Notes under the pieces: model-generated
Seen by the model: the letters and a program-made list of their open reading frames with translations, nothing else
Databases searched by the model: none
What the model was told of the DNA's origin: nothing
NCBI RefSeq assembly: GCF_002160065.1
Contig: NZ_NFJW01000001.1
Span: forward strand, 248,001-312,000
Direction: 5' to 3'
From: Collinsella sp. An2
GTDB lineage: Bacteria > Actinomycetota > Coriobacteriia > Coriobacteriales > Coriobacteriaceae
Length of the DNA stretch: 64,000 nucleotides
Shown: in pieces, positions 18,955 through 29,518 of the stretch
Layout: each line of letters starts with the position of its first letter
How positions within the stretch are numbered: the first letter of the stretch is position 1
Program-made: the position numbers and the translations under genes

Positions 18955-21900
18955 ATGGCGCAGACAACCGACTATGCTGGCCGCCTTCTGCACGTTGGTC
19001 TTGACATCGGATCAACCACGACGAAGGCGTTTGTTTTGGATCCCTCGAACAACGAAACGCTCTTCTGGCGCTACAAGCGCCACAACGCCCGTCAGGCGGC
19101 CAGCGCCGCCGAGGCGCTGCGCGATGTGGGCGAGCGCTTTCCGGGCGCGCGCCTGCGTGTGGCGGTCACGGGATCGGGCGCCCGCGACATCGCCCAGGCG
19201 CTCAACGCGTCCTACATTCAGGAGGTCGTGGCCAACTCCATCGCCATCCGCGAGCTGTATCCCCAGGTCCGCTGCGCGATCGAGCTGGGCGGTCAGGACG
19301 CGAAGATGATCTTCTTCCACGCCGACGACTCGGGCACGCCTACGGTCTCGGACATGCGCATGAACGGCAGCTGCGCCGGCGGTACCGGCGCTTTCATCGA
19401 TGAGATGGCAAAGCTCCTGGGCGTGCCGAGCGAGGGCTTCGAGGAGCTCGCCGCGCAGGGCACCACGGTGTATGAGATCTCCGGCCGCTGCGGCGTCTAC
19501 GCAAAGACGGACGTCCAGCCGCTGCTCAACCAGGGCGTCTCGCGCGCCGACCTCGCGCTTTCCGCCATGCATGCCGTGGCGCGCCAGACCATCGGAGGGC
19601 TCGCCCAGGGCATCGATATCGAGGCACCGGTCATCTTCGAGGGCGGCACGCTCGCCTACAATCCCACGCTCGTGAAGGTGTTCCGCGAGCAGCTTGACCT
19701 TACAGATGACGATGTGGTGGTGCCGCAGGACCCGCAGGTCATGATTGCCCGCGGCGCGGCGCTCTCGCTTGCCGGCCTGTTTGCCGACGAGCAGGACGAT
19801 GTGGACCCCGTCGCCGGCGTGGCCGCGCTCGAGGAGCTGCAGGCGCATCCCGTAGAAGATCCTGACATCGCCGCTGCGGCGCCCTTCTTCGCGACCGATG
19901 AGGAACGCGAAGAGTTCGAGCGCCGCCATCCGGCCGAGCAGCCGGCGCCCGGTCCTGCCGCCTATCGGCGCGGCGAGGTGGTCCATGCGTATCTGGGCAT
20001 CGACTCGGGCAGTACCACGACCAAGTTTGCGCTCGTCGACGCCGAGGGCGGCCTCATCGACTCGTTCTACGCGTCCAATGAGGGAAAGCCGCTCGACGTT
20101 GCGCGGCGGGGTCTTCTGGACCTTAAGCGCCGCTGGGACGAGGCCGGCGTCACCCTCGCCATCGACGCGGTGGGCACGACGGGCTACGGCGAGATGCTCT
20201 TCGCCCGCGCGCTCCATGCGGACTATCACACCGTCGAGACCGTCGCCCACGCCCGCGCCGCCGCCATGTGCGTGCCGGACGCCACGTTCGTGCTCGACAT
20301 CGGCGGCCAGGACATGAAGGCCATCTGGCTGGACAAGGGAGTGCTTACCGACATCGTGGTGAACGAGGCGTGCTCGGCCGGCTGTGGCTCCTTCCTCGAG
20401 GGGTTCGCCGCGAACTTGCACATCCCCGTAGACGAGATCGCTCGCGCCGCCTTCCGTTCCGAAGAGCCGGCGAGCCTGGGCAGCCGCTGCACGGTGTTCA
20501 TGAACTCAAGCGTAGTGTCCGAGCAGCGCCGCGGCAAAGGTCCCGACGACATCATGGCGGGCCTTTGCCGTTCCATCATCGAAAACGTGTTCACGAAGGT
20601 GATTCGCGTATCCAACCTCGACCGCCTGGGCGACCGCATCGTGGTCCAGGGCGGTACGTTCCGCAACGACGCCGTGCTGCGCGCCTTCGAGCAATATCTC
20701 GGCCGTCCCGTCACGCGCGCGCCGCACCCCGGCCTCATGGGAGCGATCGGCGTCGCGCTGCTTGCGGCCGAGCATGCCACGGGGCAGGAGGAGCGCGGAG
20801 GAGAGGCCTGCGCATCGAGCTTCATCGGCCTCGACGCCATGGAGGGCTTTGCGCACGAGGAGTACGCCGGCGTCACCTGCCGCCGTTGCGGCAACCACTG
20901 CTCGCGCACCGTCATCGCGTTCTCTGACGGTTCGCTCTATGTGACGGGCAACCGCTGCCCGCGCGGCGAGGAGATTGACTGGGCCGAGCTCACGCGTGAG
21001 GTCCCCGATGCGGTGGCACCCGTCCAGGACCCCAAGGGCAGCGACGACCCCGCGCCCGGCACCCGTGGGCTTCCCGCCGACGATGCGGAAGCGTCCGCAC
21101 GTCCGAAGCCTGCGGCGAACCTCTTTGATGAGCGCGAACGGCTGCTCTTCCAAAACTGGCCCTGCACGCCGGTTGCCCCCGCCCGCGGCGTGACCATCGG
21201 CATTCCGCGCGTCCTTGAGTTCTGGGACAACATGCCCTTCTGGTCGACCATGTTCCGCGCCCTCGGCTTCACGGTGCGCATTTCACGCCCCAGCACGCGC
21301 CGCACCTTTGAGCGCGGTTTGGCTCACGTGACCTCCGACACCATCTGCTTCCCGGCAAAGCTCGTGCACGGACACGTGCGTGAGCTCGTGGACGCGCATG
21401 TGGACCGCATCTTCATGCCCATCATCACCACCGTGCCTACGGAGAACACCGCCAAGACAAGCGAGTGGATGTGCGCCGTGGTGAAGGGCTATCCCTACGT
21501 GATGAAGAACTCCGACAACCCCGAGGAACGCTACGGCGTGCCCTTCGACGCGCCGCTGTTCCACTGGTACACCGATCGCGACCGCGTGCGCCAGCTGACA
21601 GATTGGCTCGGCGAGACCTTCGGCGTGTCGGAAGACGCAGCCCATGCAGCCATTCGACAGGGTGACGAAGCGCAGCACGCCTTTGCCGACCGGATTCAGC
21701 AGCGCGGCCAGGAGGTGCTGGACCAGGTGCACGCTGCCGGGACCTATGCCGTGGTCATGGCGTCGCGCCCCTATCACAACGACCCGCTGGTGAACCATGG
21801 TCTGCCGAAGCTCTTCTGCAACCAGGGGATTCCGGTGCTCACCCCCGACGCCGTGCCCGGCGTGCGCGACGTGGACCTCTCGAAGAGCCGCCTCGACATC

Positions 21901-23523
21901 GTGAACAACTTCCATGCGCGCATGCTCTCCGCGGCCGTGATCGCCGCGAGCTCGCCCGACCTCGAGTACGTGCAGCTCGTGAGCTTTGGCTGCGGCCACG
22001 ACGCCTATCTTTCCGACGAGATCGTGCGCCTCATGCGCGAGATCTCGGGCAAGGCGCCGCTCATCCTAAAGATTGACGAGAGCGATGCCACCGGCCCGCT
22101 GCGCATCCGCGTGCGCTCCTTCATCGAGACCACCGAGCGCCGCCGCCGTGACGAGGCGGGCAGTCCTGCCGCGTCGAGCGCCCCGCGCGAGCTGCCCGAC
22201 CCCTATGAGGTCAAGTACGTCCGTGAGGATCGCAAGCGCAAGGTGGTGCTCGTGCCCAACACGAGCCACGCCTTCTGCCGCCTTATGACGGCCGCCATGA
22301 GGCGTGAAGGCGTGCGCGCCGACCCGCTGCCGGTGGGCCGCGAGGAGGCGATTCGTCTCGGTAAGCGCTACGTGCACAACGACATCTGCTTCCCGGCGCA
22401 GATCACCATCGGCGAGTCCCTTGCGGCGCTCGAGAGCGGCAAGTACGACTCCGACGAGGTCGCCATCGTGACCGGCAAGTATATTGGCGACTGCCGTCTG
22501 ACGCACTATATGCCGCTGCTGCGCCGCGCGCTCGACGACGCGGGCTACGCCAACGTGCCCGTGCTCACAAACGACGACGTGGACGCGCACGATGCGCATC
22601 CGGGCTTCCGTCTGAGCCTTCCGGCGAGCCTCGAGATCGCCTGGGGCCTTCCCATGATCGATGCGCTTGAGGCGCTGCTGCGCCGCATGCGTCCCTACGA
22701 GCTCGAACCGGGCGCGGCCGACCGCGCCTTCGACGCCGCGCTTGACGAGGTGATTCACGGCATCGAGGACCATGGCCTGCGCGGTGCCGAGCAGGGCTTC
22801 AAGCGCGCCATCGAGATTATGAAACAGGTGCCCTACGACCGCTCGAACCCACGGCCGACGGTGCTCATCGTGGGCGAGTACCTGCTCAACTTCCACCCTG
22901 GCGCCAACCACGAGATCGAGCGCTACCTGGAGCAAAACGGCCTGGAGATCATCGAGGCACGCATGACCGACGTCATTCGCAAGAGCTACTTCTACAAGCA
23001 TGCCCAGTCGCGCGAGTACCACGTCGACATTCCGCTGGCAGACCGGGTGTGGTACGCCACGGCCGACAACCTGTTCGACATCGCGCACGACCGCTGCGAC
23101 CGCATTGCCAAGGCGCACCCGCTCTACGAGCCGCCTGTGCGCATGCCCGAGCTCGTGAAGGTGAGCGACGACGTGCTGCACCATACCTTCGACGCAGGCG
23201 AGGGCGTGCTGATTCCGGCCGAGATTTTGGAGAACGCGGCGCGGGGCTGCCGCGCCTTCGTGATCCTGCAACCCTTCGGTTGCCTTCCCAACCACGTGGT
23301 GGGACGCGGATTGGTGCGCGCTTTGAAGGAGCGCTATCCCGACGCTCAGATTCTGCCGCTGGACTACGATCCCGACGTGAGCTTTGCAAACGTCGAGAAC
23401 CGCCTGCAGATGCTCATCATGAACGCGCGCGAGCGCGGCAACGCCGCCGCCCACGCCGAGGAGGCTCCGAACGTCGGTGTGGGCGCGGTCGACGAGGGGG
23501 CCGATCATGGCACGACCGCGTAA
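18955..23523 (+). CDS. giant acyl-CoA dehydratase activase-related protein
   Basis: This 1522-aa protein combines two BcrAD/BadFG-type ATPase modules and a DUF2229/HgdB-like C-terminus. Module 1 has the phosphate loop DIGSTTTK (18-24) and Cys140 and Cys179 in NGSCAGGTGAF and GRCGVYAK. Module 2 has DSGSTTTK (350-357) and Cys473/Cys512. These cysteines fit the 4Fe-4S ligands of 2-hydroxyglutaryl-CoA dehydratase activators. A cysteine-rich linker (CRRCGNHC) precedes the DUF2229 part. The family is thought to couple ATP use to low-potential electron transfer, but its substrate is unknown. The ATG at 18955 follows GAGGAG; 18934 is an alternative. Confidence 0.88.
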   Translation: MAQTTDYAGRLLHVGLDIGSTTTKAFVLDPSNNETLFWRYKRHNARQAASAAEALRDVGERFPGARLRVAVTGSGARDIAQALNASYIQEVVANSIAIRELYPQVRCAIELGGQDAKMIFFHADDSGTPTVSDMRMNGSCAGGTGAFIDEMAKLLGVPSEGFEELAAQGTTVYEISGRCGVYAKTDVQPLLNQGVSRADLALSAMHAVARQTIGGLAQGIDIEAPVIFEGGTLAYNPTLVKVFREQLDLTDDDVVVPQDPQVMIARGAALSLAGLFADEQDDVDPVAGVAALEELQAHPVEDPDIAAAAPFFATDEEREEFERRHPAEQPAPGPAAYRRGEVVHAYLGIDSGSTTTKFALVDAEGGLIDSFYASNEGKPLDVARRGLLDLKRRWDEAGVTLAIDAVGTTGYGEMLFARALHADYHTVETVAHARAAAMCVPDATFVLDIGGQDMKAIWLDKGVLTDIVVNEACSAGCGSFLEGFAANLHIPVDEIARAAFRSEEPASLGSRCTVFMNSSVVSEQRRGKGPDDIMAGLCRSIIENVFTKVIRVSNLDRLGDRIVVQGGTFRNDAVLRAFEQYLGRPVTRAPHPGLMGAIGVALLAAEHATGQEERGGEACASSFIGLDAMEGFAHEEYAGVTCRRCGNHCSRTVIAFSDGSLYVTGNRCPRGEEIDWAELTREVPDAVAPVQDPKGSDDPAPGTRGLPADDAEASARPKPAANLFDERERLLFQNWPCTPVAPARGVTIGIPRVLEFWDNMPFWSTMFRALGFTVRISRPSTRRTFERGLAHVTSDTICFPAKLVHGHVRELVDAHVDRIFMPIITTVPTENTAKTSEWMCAVVKGYPYVMKNSDNPEERYGVPFDAPLFHWYTDRDRVRQLTDWLGETFGVSEDAAHAAIRQGDEAQHAFADRIQQRGQEVLDQVHAAGTYAVVMASRPYHNDPLVNHGLPKLFCNQGIPVLTPDAVPGVRDVDLSKSRLDIVNNFHARMLSAAVIAASSPDLEYVQLVSFGCGHDAYLSDEIVRLMREISGKAPLILKIDESDATGPLRIRVRSFIETTERRRRDEAGSPAASSAPRELPDPYEVKYVREDRKRKVVLVPNTSHAFCRLMTAAMRREGVRADPLPVGREEAIRLGKRYVHNDICFPAQITIGESLAALESGKYDSDEVAIVTGKYIGDCRLTHYMPLLRRALDDAGYANVPVLTNDDVDAHDAHPGFRLSLPASLEIAWGLPMIDALEALLRRMRPYELEPGAADRAFDAALDEVIHGIEDHGLRGAEQGFKRAIEIMKQVPYDRSNPRPTVLIVGEYLLNFHPGANHEIERYLEQNGLEIIEARMTDVIRKSYFYKHAQSREYHVDIPLADRVWYATADNLFDIAHDRCDRIAKAHPLYEPPVRMPELVKVSDDVLHHTFDAGEGVLIPAEILENAARGCRAFVILQPFGCLPNHVVGRGLVRALKERYPDAQILPLDYDPDVSFANVENRLQMLIMNARERGNAAAHAEEAPNVGVGAVDEGADHGTTA

Positions 23524-24130
23524 GGACGCAGAGGGGGTCTGCGCGAGGCAGCGCATCATCGACGCCTTCTGGCAGCTGCTACAAGACCGCCCCATCCACG
23601 AGATCGTGGTGGGGGCGGTCGCCGACACGGCGTGCTGCAACCGCGGCACCTTCTACTATTACTTTCCCGACATGGACGCGCTTGCTGCGAGTGCCATCCG
23701 CGAGGAGCTCTTTGCCGACGACGCGCTTGCGCGCGCGATGTCGGGGATTCTGGCGGGAGGGGACGCCAAGGCGCTCATGCGGTCGCTCTCTCCCCGGCGC
23801 ATTCGGCGCATCTCGTTGGTCATGCGCGCCGGTGCCACGCGGACAGTCGAGGTCGCGGTGCGCGAGGCCGTTCACGCCCGGTGGCAAGAGCTACTGTGCG
23901 ACGAAGGCGACGACTTGGCGCCGGCTGCGACGTTCGCGATTCAGTTTATGGTCGGCGGCCTGCTGGGGTATTTCTCCTACATGCTGAACGCCGACGGCGC
24001 CATTCCCCTGGATGCCGATGCCCGCGCGTATCTGGGACAGGTGGCGCACGCGACCATCGAGGCCGTGGCGAGGGCACAGGGCATGCAGCCCGAGGAGGTC
24101 AAGAAGCGCCTCCACTGCAGAGCTGCCTGA
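23507..24130 (+). CDS. TetR-family regulator
   Basis: A 207-aa TetR-type repressor. The N-terminal helix-turn-helix spans about residues 15-55 (RQRIIDAFWQLL to CCNRGTFYYYFPDMDAL), with the characteristic FYYYF motif. The C-terminal ligand domain is unassigned. The start overlaps the last 17 bases of the activase gene, preceded by GAGGGGG, so the two are translationally coupled and the regulator probably controls this operon. There are two adjacent Cys (CC) in the recognition region. Confidence 0.88.
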   Translation: MARPRKDAEGVCARQRIIDAFWQLLQDRPIHEIVVGAVADTACCNRGTFYYYFPDMDALAASAIREELFADDALARAMSGILAGGDAKALMRSLSPRRIRRISLVMRAGATRTVEVAVREAVHARWQELLCDEGDDLAPAATFAIQFMVGGLLGYFSYMLNADGAIPLDADARAYLGQVAHATIEAVARAQGMQPEEVKKRLHCRAA

Positions 24131-24208
24131 CGAGGCGCACCGGGGCGCGCCGCAGAACGTGTTGGCCCGGACAGTGCAGCAACAGGCCCTTCGGCGGCAG
24201 TCAGCAGA

Positions 24209-24350
24209 AACTCGTTTCGGTTTTATGCAGTTATTTCGCAACTCGCCGAGTAGCCGCTTGATTTTGGCAACGAAAGCCCAGGATTCCGAGGTGCTATAAC
24301 TCGCTCTACTTTGCAGATCGCGAATAAACTGCATAAAAACGAAACGAGTT
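24209..24350. repeat. palindromic element A, copy 1
   Basis: A 142-bp imperfect palindrome. AACTCGTTTCG (24209) is matched by CGAAACGAGTT ending at 24350. The arms contain TTTTATGCAGTT and its complement. Inner boxes are AACT (24240), CGAGTAG (24247-24253) and CTCTACT (24304-24310). It has the same length and design as the copy at 50529-50670. It fills most of 24131-24519 between the TetR gene and clpC; the remaining bases hold a direct CGACTATT repeat near 24444 and 24456 before clpC. Confidence 0.9.
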
Positions 24351-24519
24351 GTTTTCGGGGCGGGGCTATAGGCCTTGTTGGCGCAGCAATGCGCCCTTGT
24401 CGGTGGGGCTATACGCCCTCGTTATGCCAGTATTCACGTAGAACGACTATTTGTTCGACTATTATGGTACGTCCCTGGGTACACATCCGGGGTACCAACA
24501 CGCAAAAGAGGTGTAGAGC

Positions 24520-27153
24520 ATGCTAGACAGATTTACCGACCGCGCCCGTCGCGTCATGGCGATGGCAAAAGAAGAGGCGGTCGCGCTTTCGTCCACCAAG
24601 GTGGGCACGGAGCACCTGCTGCTGGCCCTCGCCAAAGAGGAGGAGGGCATCGCTGCCGAGGCGCTGCGTTCGCTGGATATCTCCTACGACGACATTCTGA
24701 CTCAGCTCAAGGAGACGCTCACCACCCAGCCGGGCGACGTCGACGACGATGCCGAGCAGGCCAAGCTCGCCTTCACCCCGGCGGTCATCTCGGTTATGGA
24801 GCGCTCCTTCCGCTTGGCGCGCGAGAACAACCAGACCTACGTTTCAACGGAGCACCTGCTGCTGGGTGTGGTCGACGAATCCTCCTGCAAGGGTGTCGAC
24901 CTGCTCATGCGCCTGGGTGTCACCGCGGCTTCGGTGCGCGTGGCGGTCGAGAAGCTCACGTCCAAAGATCAGAGCAGCAAGCGCCCCATGGCGGGCGCCG
25001 GCGCGGGGCGTCCCGGTGCAGGTCTGCCGTTCTTCTCGGGCGAGGCCGCGCAGAGCAAGGGCGGCGAGACGAGCGTTCTTAAGCAGTTCGCGACCAACCT
25101 TACGCAGGAGGCGCGCGAGGGCAAGCTCGACCCGGTCATCGGGCGCGAGAAAGAGATCTCCCGCATGATGGAGATTCTGTCCCGTCGCACCAAGAACAAC
25201 CCGCTTATTCTGGGCGACCCGGGCGTGGGCAAGACGGCGATCGTCGAGGGCCTGGCGCAGGAGATCGCTGCCGGCAACGTGCCGGAGAACCTTATCAACC
25301 AGAATATCTGGTCGCTCGACCTGCCCGGGTTGGTTGCCGGTGCAAAGTATCGCGGCGAGTTCGAGGAGCGCCTGAAAGGCGTAATCCAGGAGGCCACCGA
25401 TGCCGACGACGTGATTCTGTTCATCGACGAGATGCACACGCTGATCGGCGCCGGCTCGGCCGAAGGCTCCATCGACGCGAGCTCCATGCTCAAGCCGGTG
25501 CTTGCCCGCGGCGCCTTCCAGATCATCGGTGCTACCACCGCCGAGGAGTTCCGCAAGTACCTCACCAAGGATCCGGCGTTCGAGCGTCGCTTCCAGTCCA
25601 TCGATGTCGAGGAACCGAGCATCGAGGATACGGTGAAGATCCTGAACGCCCTGCTGCCGCGCTATGAGGAGCACCATCACGTGCACTACACGCCCGAGGC
25701 CGTCGAGGCCGCGGCGAAGCTCTCTGCGCGCTATATCCAGGACCGCTACCTGCCCGATAAGGCCATCGACCTCATCGATGAGTCGGGCGCTCGCGCGCGC
25801 ATCGCGGCCAATCATGCCCCGCAGCCGGTGCGTGACGCCGAGGCGCGCGTGGCCGAGCTCAAGGAGCAGGTCGAGGACGCCACGGACCGCGACGACATGA
25901 ATCGCGCCGCCGAGCTTAAGGAGCAGGAGCACGCCGCCGAGATCGAGCTTTCCGAGGCCCGCGCCTCCTGGAACGCCCAGATGGATGCAAGCCCCATCGT
26001 CATCGACGTGCCCCAGATCGCCGACATCGTGTCGGTGACGTCGGGCGTGCCGGTGTCGTCGCTCACCGAGGACGAATCCCGTCGCCTGCTGGCCTGCGAA
26101 GACGTGCTCAAGACGCGCATCATCGGTCAGGACGAGGCCGTGTCGCTGGTGGCCAAGGCCATCCGGCGTTCGCGCTCGCCGCTCAAGGATCCGCGCCGTC
26201 CCGGCGGCTCGTTCATCTTCCTGGGCCCCACCGGCACGGGTAAGACCGAGCTTGCCAAGACGCTTGCCGAGTACCTGTTTGGCAGCAAGGACGCGCTCAT
26301 CAGCTTCGACATGTCCGAGTTCGCAAGCCAGTACGAGGTCTCGAAGCTCATCGGTTCGCCCCCGGGCTACGTGGGCCACGAGGAGGGCGGCCAGCTCACC
26401 AAGGCGGTTCGCCGACATCCCTACTCGGTCGTGCTCTTCGACGAGATCGAAAAGGCGCATCCCGACATCTTCAACATCCTGCTGCAGGTGCTCGACGAGG
26501 GTCGCCTCACCGACGGACAGGGCAAGACGGTCGACTTCCGCAACACCGTGGTCATCATGACTTCCAACGTGGGCGCTCGCGAGATCTCGCAGGAGTCCAG
26601 CGTGGGCTTTGGAACCACGGGCGAGTCGGGGCTGTCCACCAAGGAGATCAAGAGCCGCGCCATGGGCGAGCTCAAGCGTCTGTTTAGGCCGGAGTTCCTG
26701 AACCGTGTGGACGACATCGTGGTCTTCCAGAAGCTCTCGGGCGAGAGCCTTACCTCGATTGCCGAGCTCCTCATCGACGACCTGCGTCAGCGACTCATTG
26801 CCAACGGCATGAACATTGTGACGACGCCGGCAGCCATCGAGAAGATCGTCGCCGAGGGCACCGACCTCACCAACGGCGCTCGTCCGCTTCGCCGCGCCAT
26901 CCAGAAGCTCATCGAAGACCCGCTTTCCGAGGAGCTGCTGGCAGGCGAATGGAGCGAGGGCGATACGGTTTTGTGCGACGTGGTGGACGGCGAGTTTGTG
27001 TTCTCGCACACCACGGGCGAGATTCCCGCTCCGCGGCCGCAGGGGGCGCTGGGCGCTTCCTTCGAGCCCGCTCCGCATTCGGGTGGTGGGGCTCCCGCGC
27101 TTACGGGCAGCGGCCCCGGTGGCGTCGCGCAGTCCGGCGCCGGGGCGTGCTAG
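24520..27153 (+). CDS. clpC: ATP-dependent Clp protease ATPase ClpC
   Basis: ClpC is a double-ring AAA+ unfoldase that feeds substrates to ClpP. The 877-aa product has two N-terminal Clp repeats (about 1-145), AAA domain 1 with Walker [10 protein letters not shown], a middle coiled coil (about 420-480, UVR-like), and AAA domain 2 with GPTGTGKTE. An [14 protein letters not shown] pore/loop region and the ClpP-binding C-domain follow. The last ~50 residues are Gly/Ala/Pro-rich and variable. The ATG at 24520 follows AAAGAGGTG. It stands alone; no ctsR or mcsAB is next to it. Confidence 0.96.
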   Translation: MLDRFTDRARRVMAMAKEEAVALSSTKVGTEHLLLALAKEEEGIAAEALRSLDISYDDILTQLKETLTTQPGDVDDDAEQAKLAFTPAVISVMERSFRLARENNQTYVSTEHLLLGVVDESSCKGVDLLMRLGVTAASVRVAVEKLTSKDQSSKRPMAGAGAGRPGAGLPFFSGEAAQSKGGETSVLKQFATNLTQEAREGKLDPVIGREKEISRMMEILSRRTKNNPLILGDPGVGKTAIVEGLAQEIAAGNVPENLINQNIWSLDLPGLVAGAKYRGEFEERLKGVIQEATDADDVILFIDEMHTLIGAGSAEGSIDASSMLKPVLARGAFQIIGATTAEEFRKYLTKDPAFERRFQSIDVEEPSIEDTVKILNALLPRYEEHHHVHYTPEAVEAAAKLSARYIQDRYLPDKAIDLIDESGARARIAANHAPQPVRDAEARVAELKEQVEDATDRDDMNRAAELKEQEHAAEIELSEARASWNAQMDASPIVIDVPQIADIVSVTSGVPVSSLTEDESRRLLACEDVLKTRIIGQDEAVSLVAKAIRRSRSPLKDPRRPGGSFIFLGPTGTGKTELAKTLAEYLFGSKDALISFDMSEFASQYEVSKLIGSPPGYVGHEEGGQLTKAVRRHPYSVVLFDEIEKAHPDIFNILLQVLDEGRLTDGQGKTVDFRNTVVIMTSNVGAREISQESSVGFGTTGESGLSTKEIKSRAMGELKRLFRPEFLNRVDDIVVFQKLSGESLTSIAELLIDDLRQRLIANGMNIVTTPAAIEKIVAEGTDLTNGARPLRRAIQKLIEDPLSEELLAGEWSEGDTVLCDVVDGEFVFSHTTGEIPAPRPQGALGASFEPAPHSGGGAPALTGSGPGGVAQSGAGAC

Positions 27154-27538
27154 GTCGACCGACCTGTAGCAGCCCCGTTTGCCTGCGCAAGCGGCGGGCA
27201 TACCACAACGGCAGCTGGCGCACCACAACAGGGCAGATGAGCGTCGACTCATTGCGGTAAGAGAAGGCGGCGGATCTTTGGGTCCGCCGCTTTTGCATAT
27301 GTCGTGGGTATGCGTCGTGGGATTGCCGTCGTGGGATTGTGCTGTCCGGTGGGACATAGAGCTACAGATTCGCGACCCCTCCAACATGCGCTCTGTACTG
27401 CGGCGCCACGGGCAGGAGGTTATTTCTGTTTCAATCTGCGATTGTGGGGGTGGATTTATGGATGGGCGTGCGAAAATACCTGTATGACTGTGACTGACGA
27501 GCCAAACAATATGCGAGCGCATGGGATGGGGGAGCACA
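27154..27538. other. spacer between clpC and disA
   Basis: Apart from the terminator at 27267-27294 the spacer contains two 12-bp direct copies of GTCGTGGGATTG (27314 and 27328). No gene is supported. Confidence 0.4.
27267..27294 (+). terminator. intrinsic terminator after clpC
   Basis: GCGGCGGA (27267-27274) pairs with TCCGCCGC (27283-27290), followed by TTTT. Confidence 0.75.
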
Positions 27539-28600
27539 TTGGATAAAGAGCGGGTCCAAAAGCGTATGAACGAGGCGATTCGACTGACCGCACCAGGACA
27601 GCCGATTCGCACCGCCCTCGACATGATTATCGCAGGTCACCTGGGTGCCCTCATCTGCGTGGGCGACACCGAGCATGTGCTTGCGGCGGGCAACGACGGT
27701 TTTCCGCTGAACATCTCGTTCACAAGCAATCGCCTGTTTGAGCTCTCCAAGATGGACGGCGCCATCGTCATCGACGACGACGTCACCCAGATTCTGCGCG
27801 CGAACTTCCACCTGAATCCTGACCCCTCGCTCGCCACGAGCGAGACGGGCATGCGTCACCGCACCGCCGCGCGCATGAGCGTGCTGACCGACGCCATCGT
27901 CATCTCGGTCTCGGCTCGCCGCGCCGTGGTGAACGTCTACGTGCATGGCAAGTCCTACACCATCCAGCCCGTTCCGGACATCATGAGCTCCGTGAACCAG
28001 CTGGTGTCGACGCTTCAGACCACGCGCACCTCGCTCGACCGTGCCCTGCTGCGTCTCACCGCGCTTGAGCTGGACGACTACGTGACGCTTGCCGACATCA
28101 CCGACATCTTCTCGAGCTTCGAGATTCTGCAGCAGGCCAAGGGCGAGCTGGAGTTTTGCATCGTGAAGCTCGGCACGCAGGGCAAGCTTGTCCAGATGCA
28201 GCTTGAGCAGCTGGCGGGCACGAGCATCGATACCGAGTACACCCTGATGATTCGCGACTACGCAAGCGACTCCTCAGAGGAGAACGCGCGCCGCATTCGG
28301 GACAAGTTCTCGTCCATGACGCCGCGGGATCTTACCAATCCGCAGCGTGTGGCCGAGGTGCTTGGATACGACGACCTGGACGAGGACTCCGTCATGACGC
28401 CTTTGGGCCTGCGTACCCTGTCGCAGGTGTCGGTCGTGCGCGATGGCGTTGCCGAAAAGATCGTCGACGAGTACGGCTCGCTGCAGGACCTCATGGACGA
28501 CATCCGCAAGGACCCGGAGCGCCTGGGTGACTTCGGCGTGAACAACCCCACGATCCTGGCGGATTCGCTCTATCGTATGCAGGGCAAGCGGGGGGCATAA
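27539..28600 (+). CDS. disA: diadenylate cyclase DisA
   Basis: DisA makes c-di-AMP from two ATP and scans DNA for branched structures. The 353-aa product has the catalytic DGA motif (KMDGAIVIDDD) and the RHRTAARMS motif, a central helical spine, and a C-terminal DNA-binding helix-hairpin-helix region (about 285-345). I prefer the TTG at 27539 because LDKERVQKRM matches the family N-terminus and GGGGGAG lies just upstream; an ATG at 27521 is in frame. ispD starts one base after the stop. disA-ispD-ispF is a familiar actinobacterial/Firmicute order. Confidence 0.93.
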   Translation: MDKERVQKRMNEAIRLTAPGQPIRTALDMIIAGHLGALICVGDTEHVLAAGNDGFPLNISFTSNRLFELSKMDGAIVIDDDVTQILRANFHLNPDPSLATSETGMRHRTAARMSVLTDAIVISVSARRAVVNVYVHGKSYTIQPVPDIMSSVNQLVSTLQTTRTSLDRALLRLTALELDDYVTLADITDIFSSFEILQQAKGELEFCIVKLGTQGKLVQMQLEQLAGTSIDTEYTLMIRDYASDSSEENARRIRDKFSSMTPRDLTNPQRVAEVLGYDDLDEDSVMTPLGLRTLSQVSVVRDGVAEKIVDEYGSLQDLMDDIRKDPERLGDFGVNNPTILADSLYRMQGKRGA

Positions 28601-28601
28601 G

Positions 28602-29369
28602 GTGCTGCAGGAAAGAGTGCCGTCGCGTCCGCCGGTATGCGCGGTTATCGTTGCAGGCGGATGCGGCTCCCGCTTTGGGAACCCAGGCGGCAAGCAGCTG
28701 GTAAACGTGGCAGGACGTCCACTGGTGACGTGGTCCATCATGGCGTTTGACCGGTCATGCCTGGTGGGGCACATCGTTGTCGTGTGTCCGCAGGCGAAGC
28801 GCGCCGAGATGCGTCGTCTGGCCATAGACCCGTTTGACTTCAAGACGCCCATCACCTTTGCCGATGCGGGGGAGACCCGCCAGGATTCTACGGCGTCGGG
28901 CGTGGACGCCGTGCCCATGGGGTTCGAGTACGTTGCCATCCATGACGGCGCCCGCCCGCTCATTACGACCGCGGCCATCGACAACGCCATCCAGGTGCTG
29001 CTGCACGACCGCTCGCTCGACGGGGTGGTGTGTGGCCAGCCGGCCATCGACACGCTCAAGATCGTCGATGGCGAGCAGATCGTAAAGACGCCGCCGCGCA
29101 GCATGTATTGGGCGGCGCAGACGCCGCAGATCTTCAGCGTCGACGTCATGCGTCGCGCACACGCCGCCGCGGTGGCCGACCAGTTTGTAGGGACCGACGA
29201 TGCCTCGCTGGTGGAGCGCATGGGCGGTACGGTTCACTGCGTTGCAAGCCCGCGCGACAATCTGAAGGTTACCGTGCCCGAGGATCTGCGTCCGGTGACG
29301 GCGATCCTTCTTGGCCGCATGAGCGACGCCGAAAGTGCCCAGGATACGGGAGTCATGCCGCGTCTCTAG
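28602..29369 (+). CDS. ispD: 2-C-methyl-D-erythritol 4-phosphate cytidylyltransferase
   Basis: IspD joins MEP with CTP to form CDP-methylerythritol. The 255-aa product shows the nucleotide-binding start VIVAGGCGSRFG, GKQLVNVAGRPL, the HDGARPL motif and the TPQIF segment. The GTG start at 28602 is one base after the disA stop, with GGGGGC as ribosome site inside disA. The N-terminus is about ten residues longer than usual. It functions with ispF (next gene) and ispE (5837). Confidence 0.94.
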   Translation: MLQERVPSRPPVCAVIVAGGCGSRFGNPGGKQLVNVAGRPLVTWSIMAFDRSCLVGHIVVVCPQAKRAEMRRLAIDPFDFKTPITFADAGETRQDSTASGVDAVPMGFEYVAIHDGARPLITTAAIDNAIQVLLHDRSLDGVVCGQPAIDTLKIVDGEQIVKTPPRSMYWAAQTPQIFSVDVMRRAHAAAVADQFVGTDDASLVERMGGTVHCVASPRDNLKVTVPEDLRPVTAILLGRMSDAESAQDTGVMPRL

Positions 29370-29518
29370 GGGATCTCTAGCGGACGCGCCTTGAGCCTGT
29401 TGTGGTTCGAGCAGCGGGGCGCAAAGCGGCTGCCGGGCCCTGCGCTATCATGGTTCGGTATCTAACTGCTGGCGCGCGGTGCTGGCGCGTGGCGCCGCTT
29501 AGGCACAAGGAGTTCTTC

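Noticed and set aside
24844-27624. A 926-aa open frame antisense to clpC
   Set aside because: Same reason: third-position GC bias keeps stop codons out of the opposite strand. ClpC motifs on the plus strand are complete.
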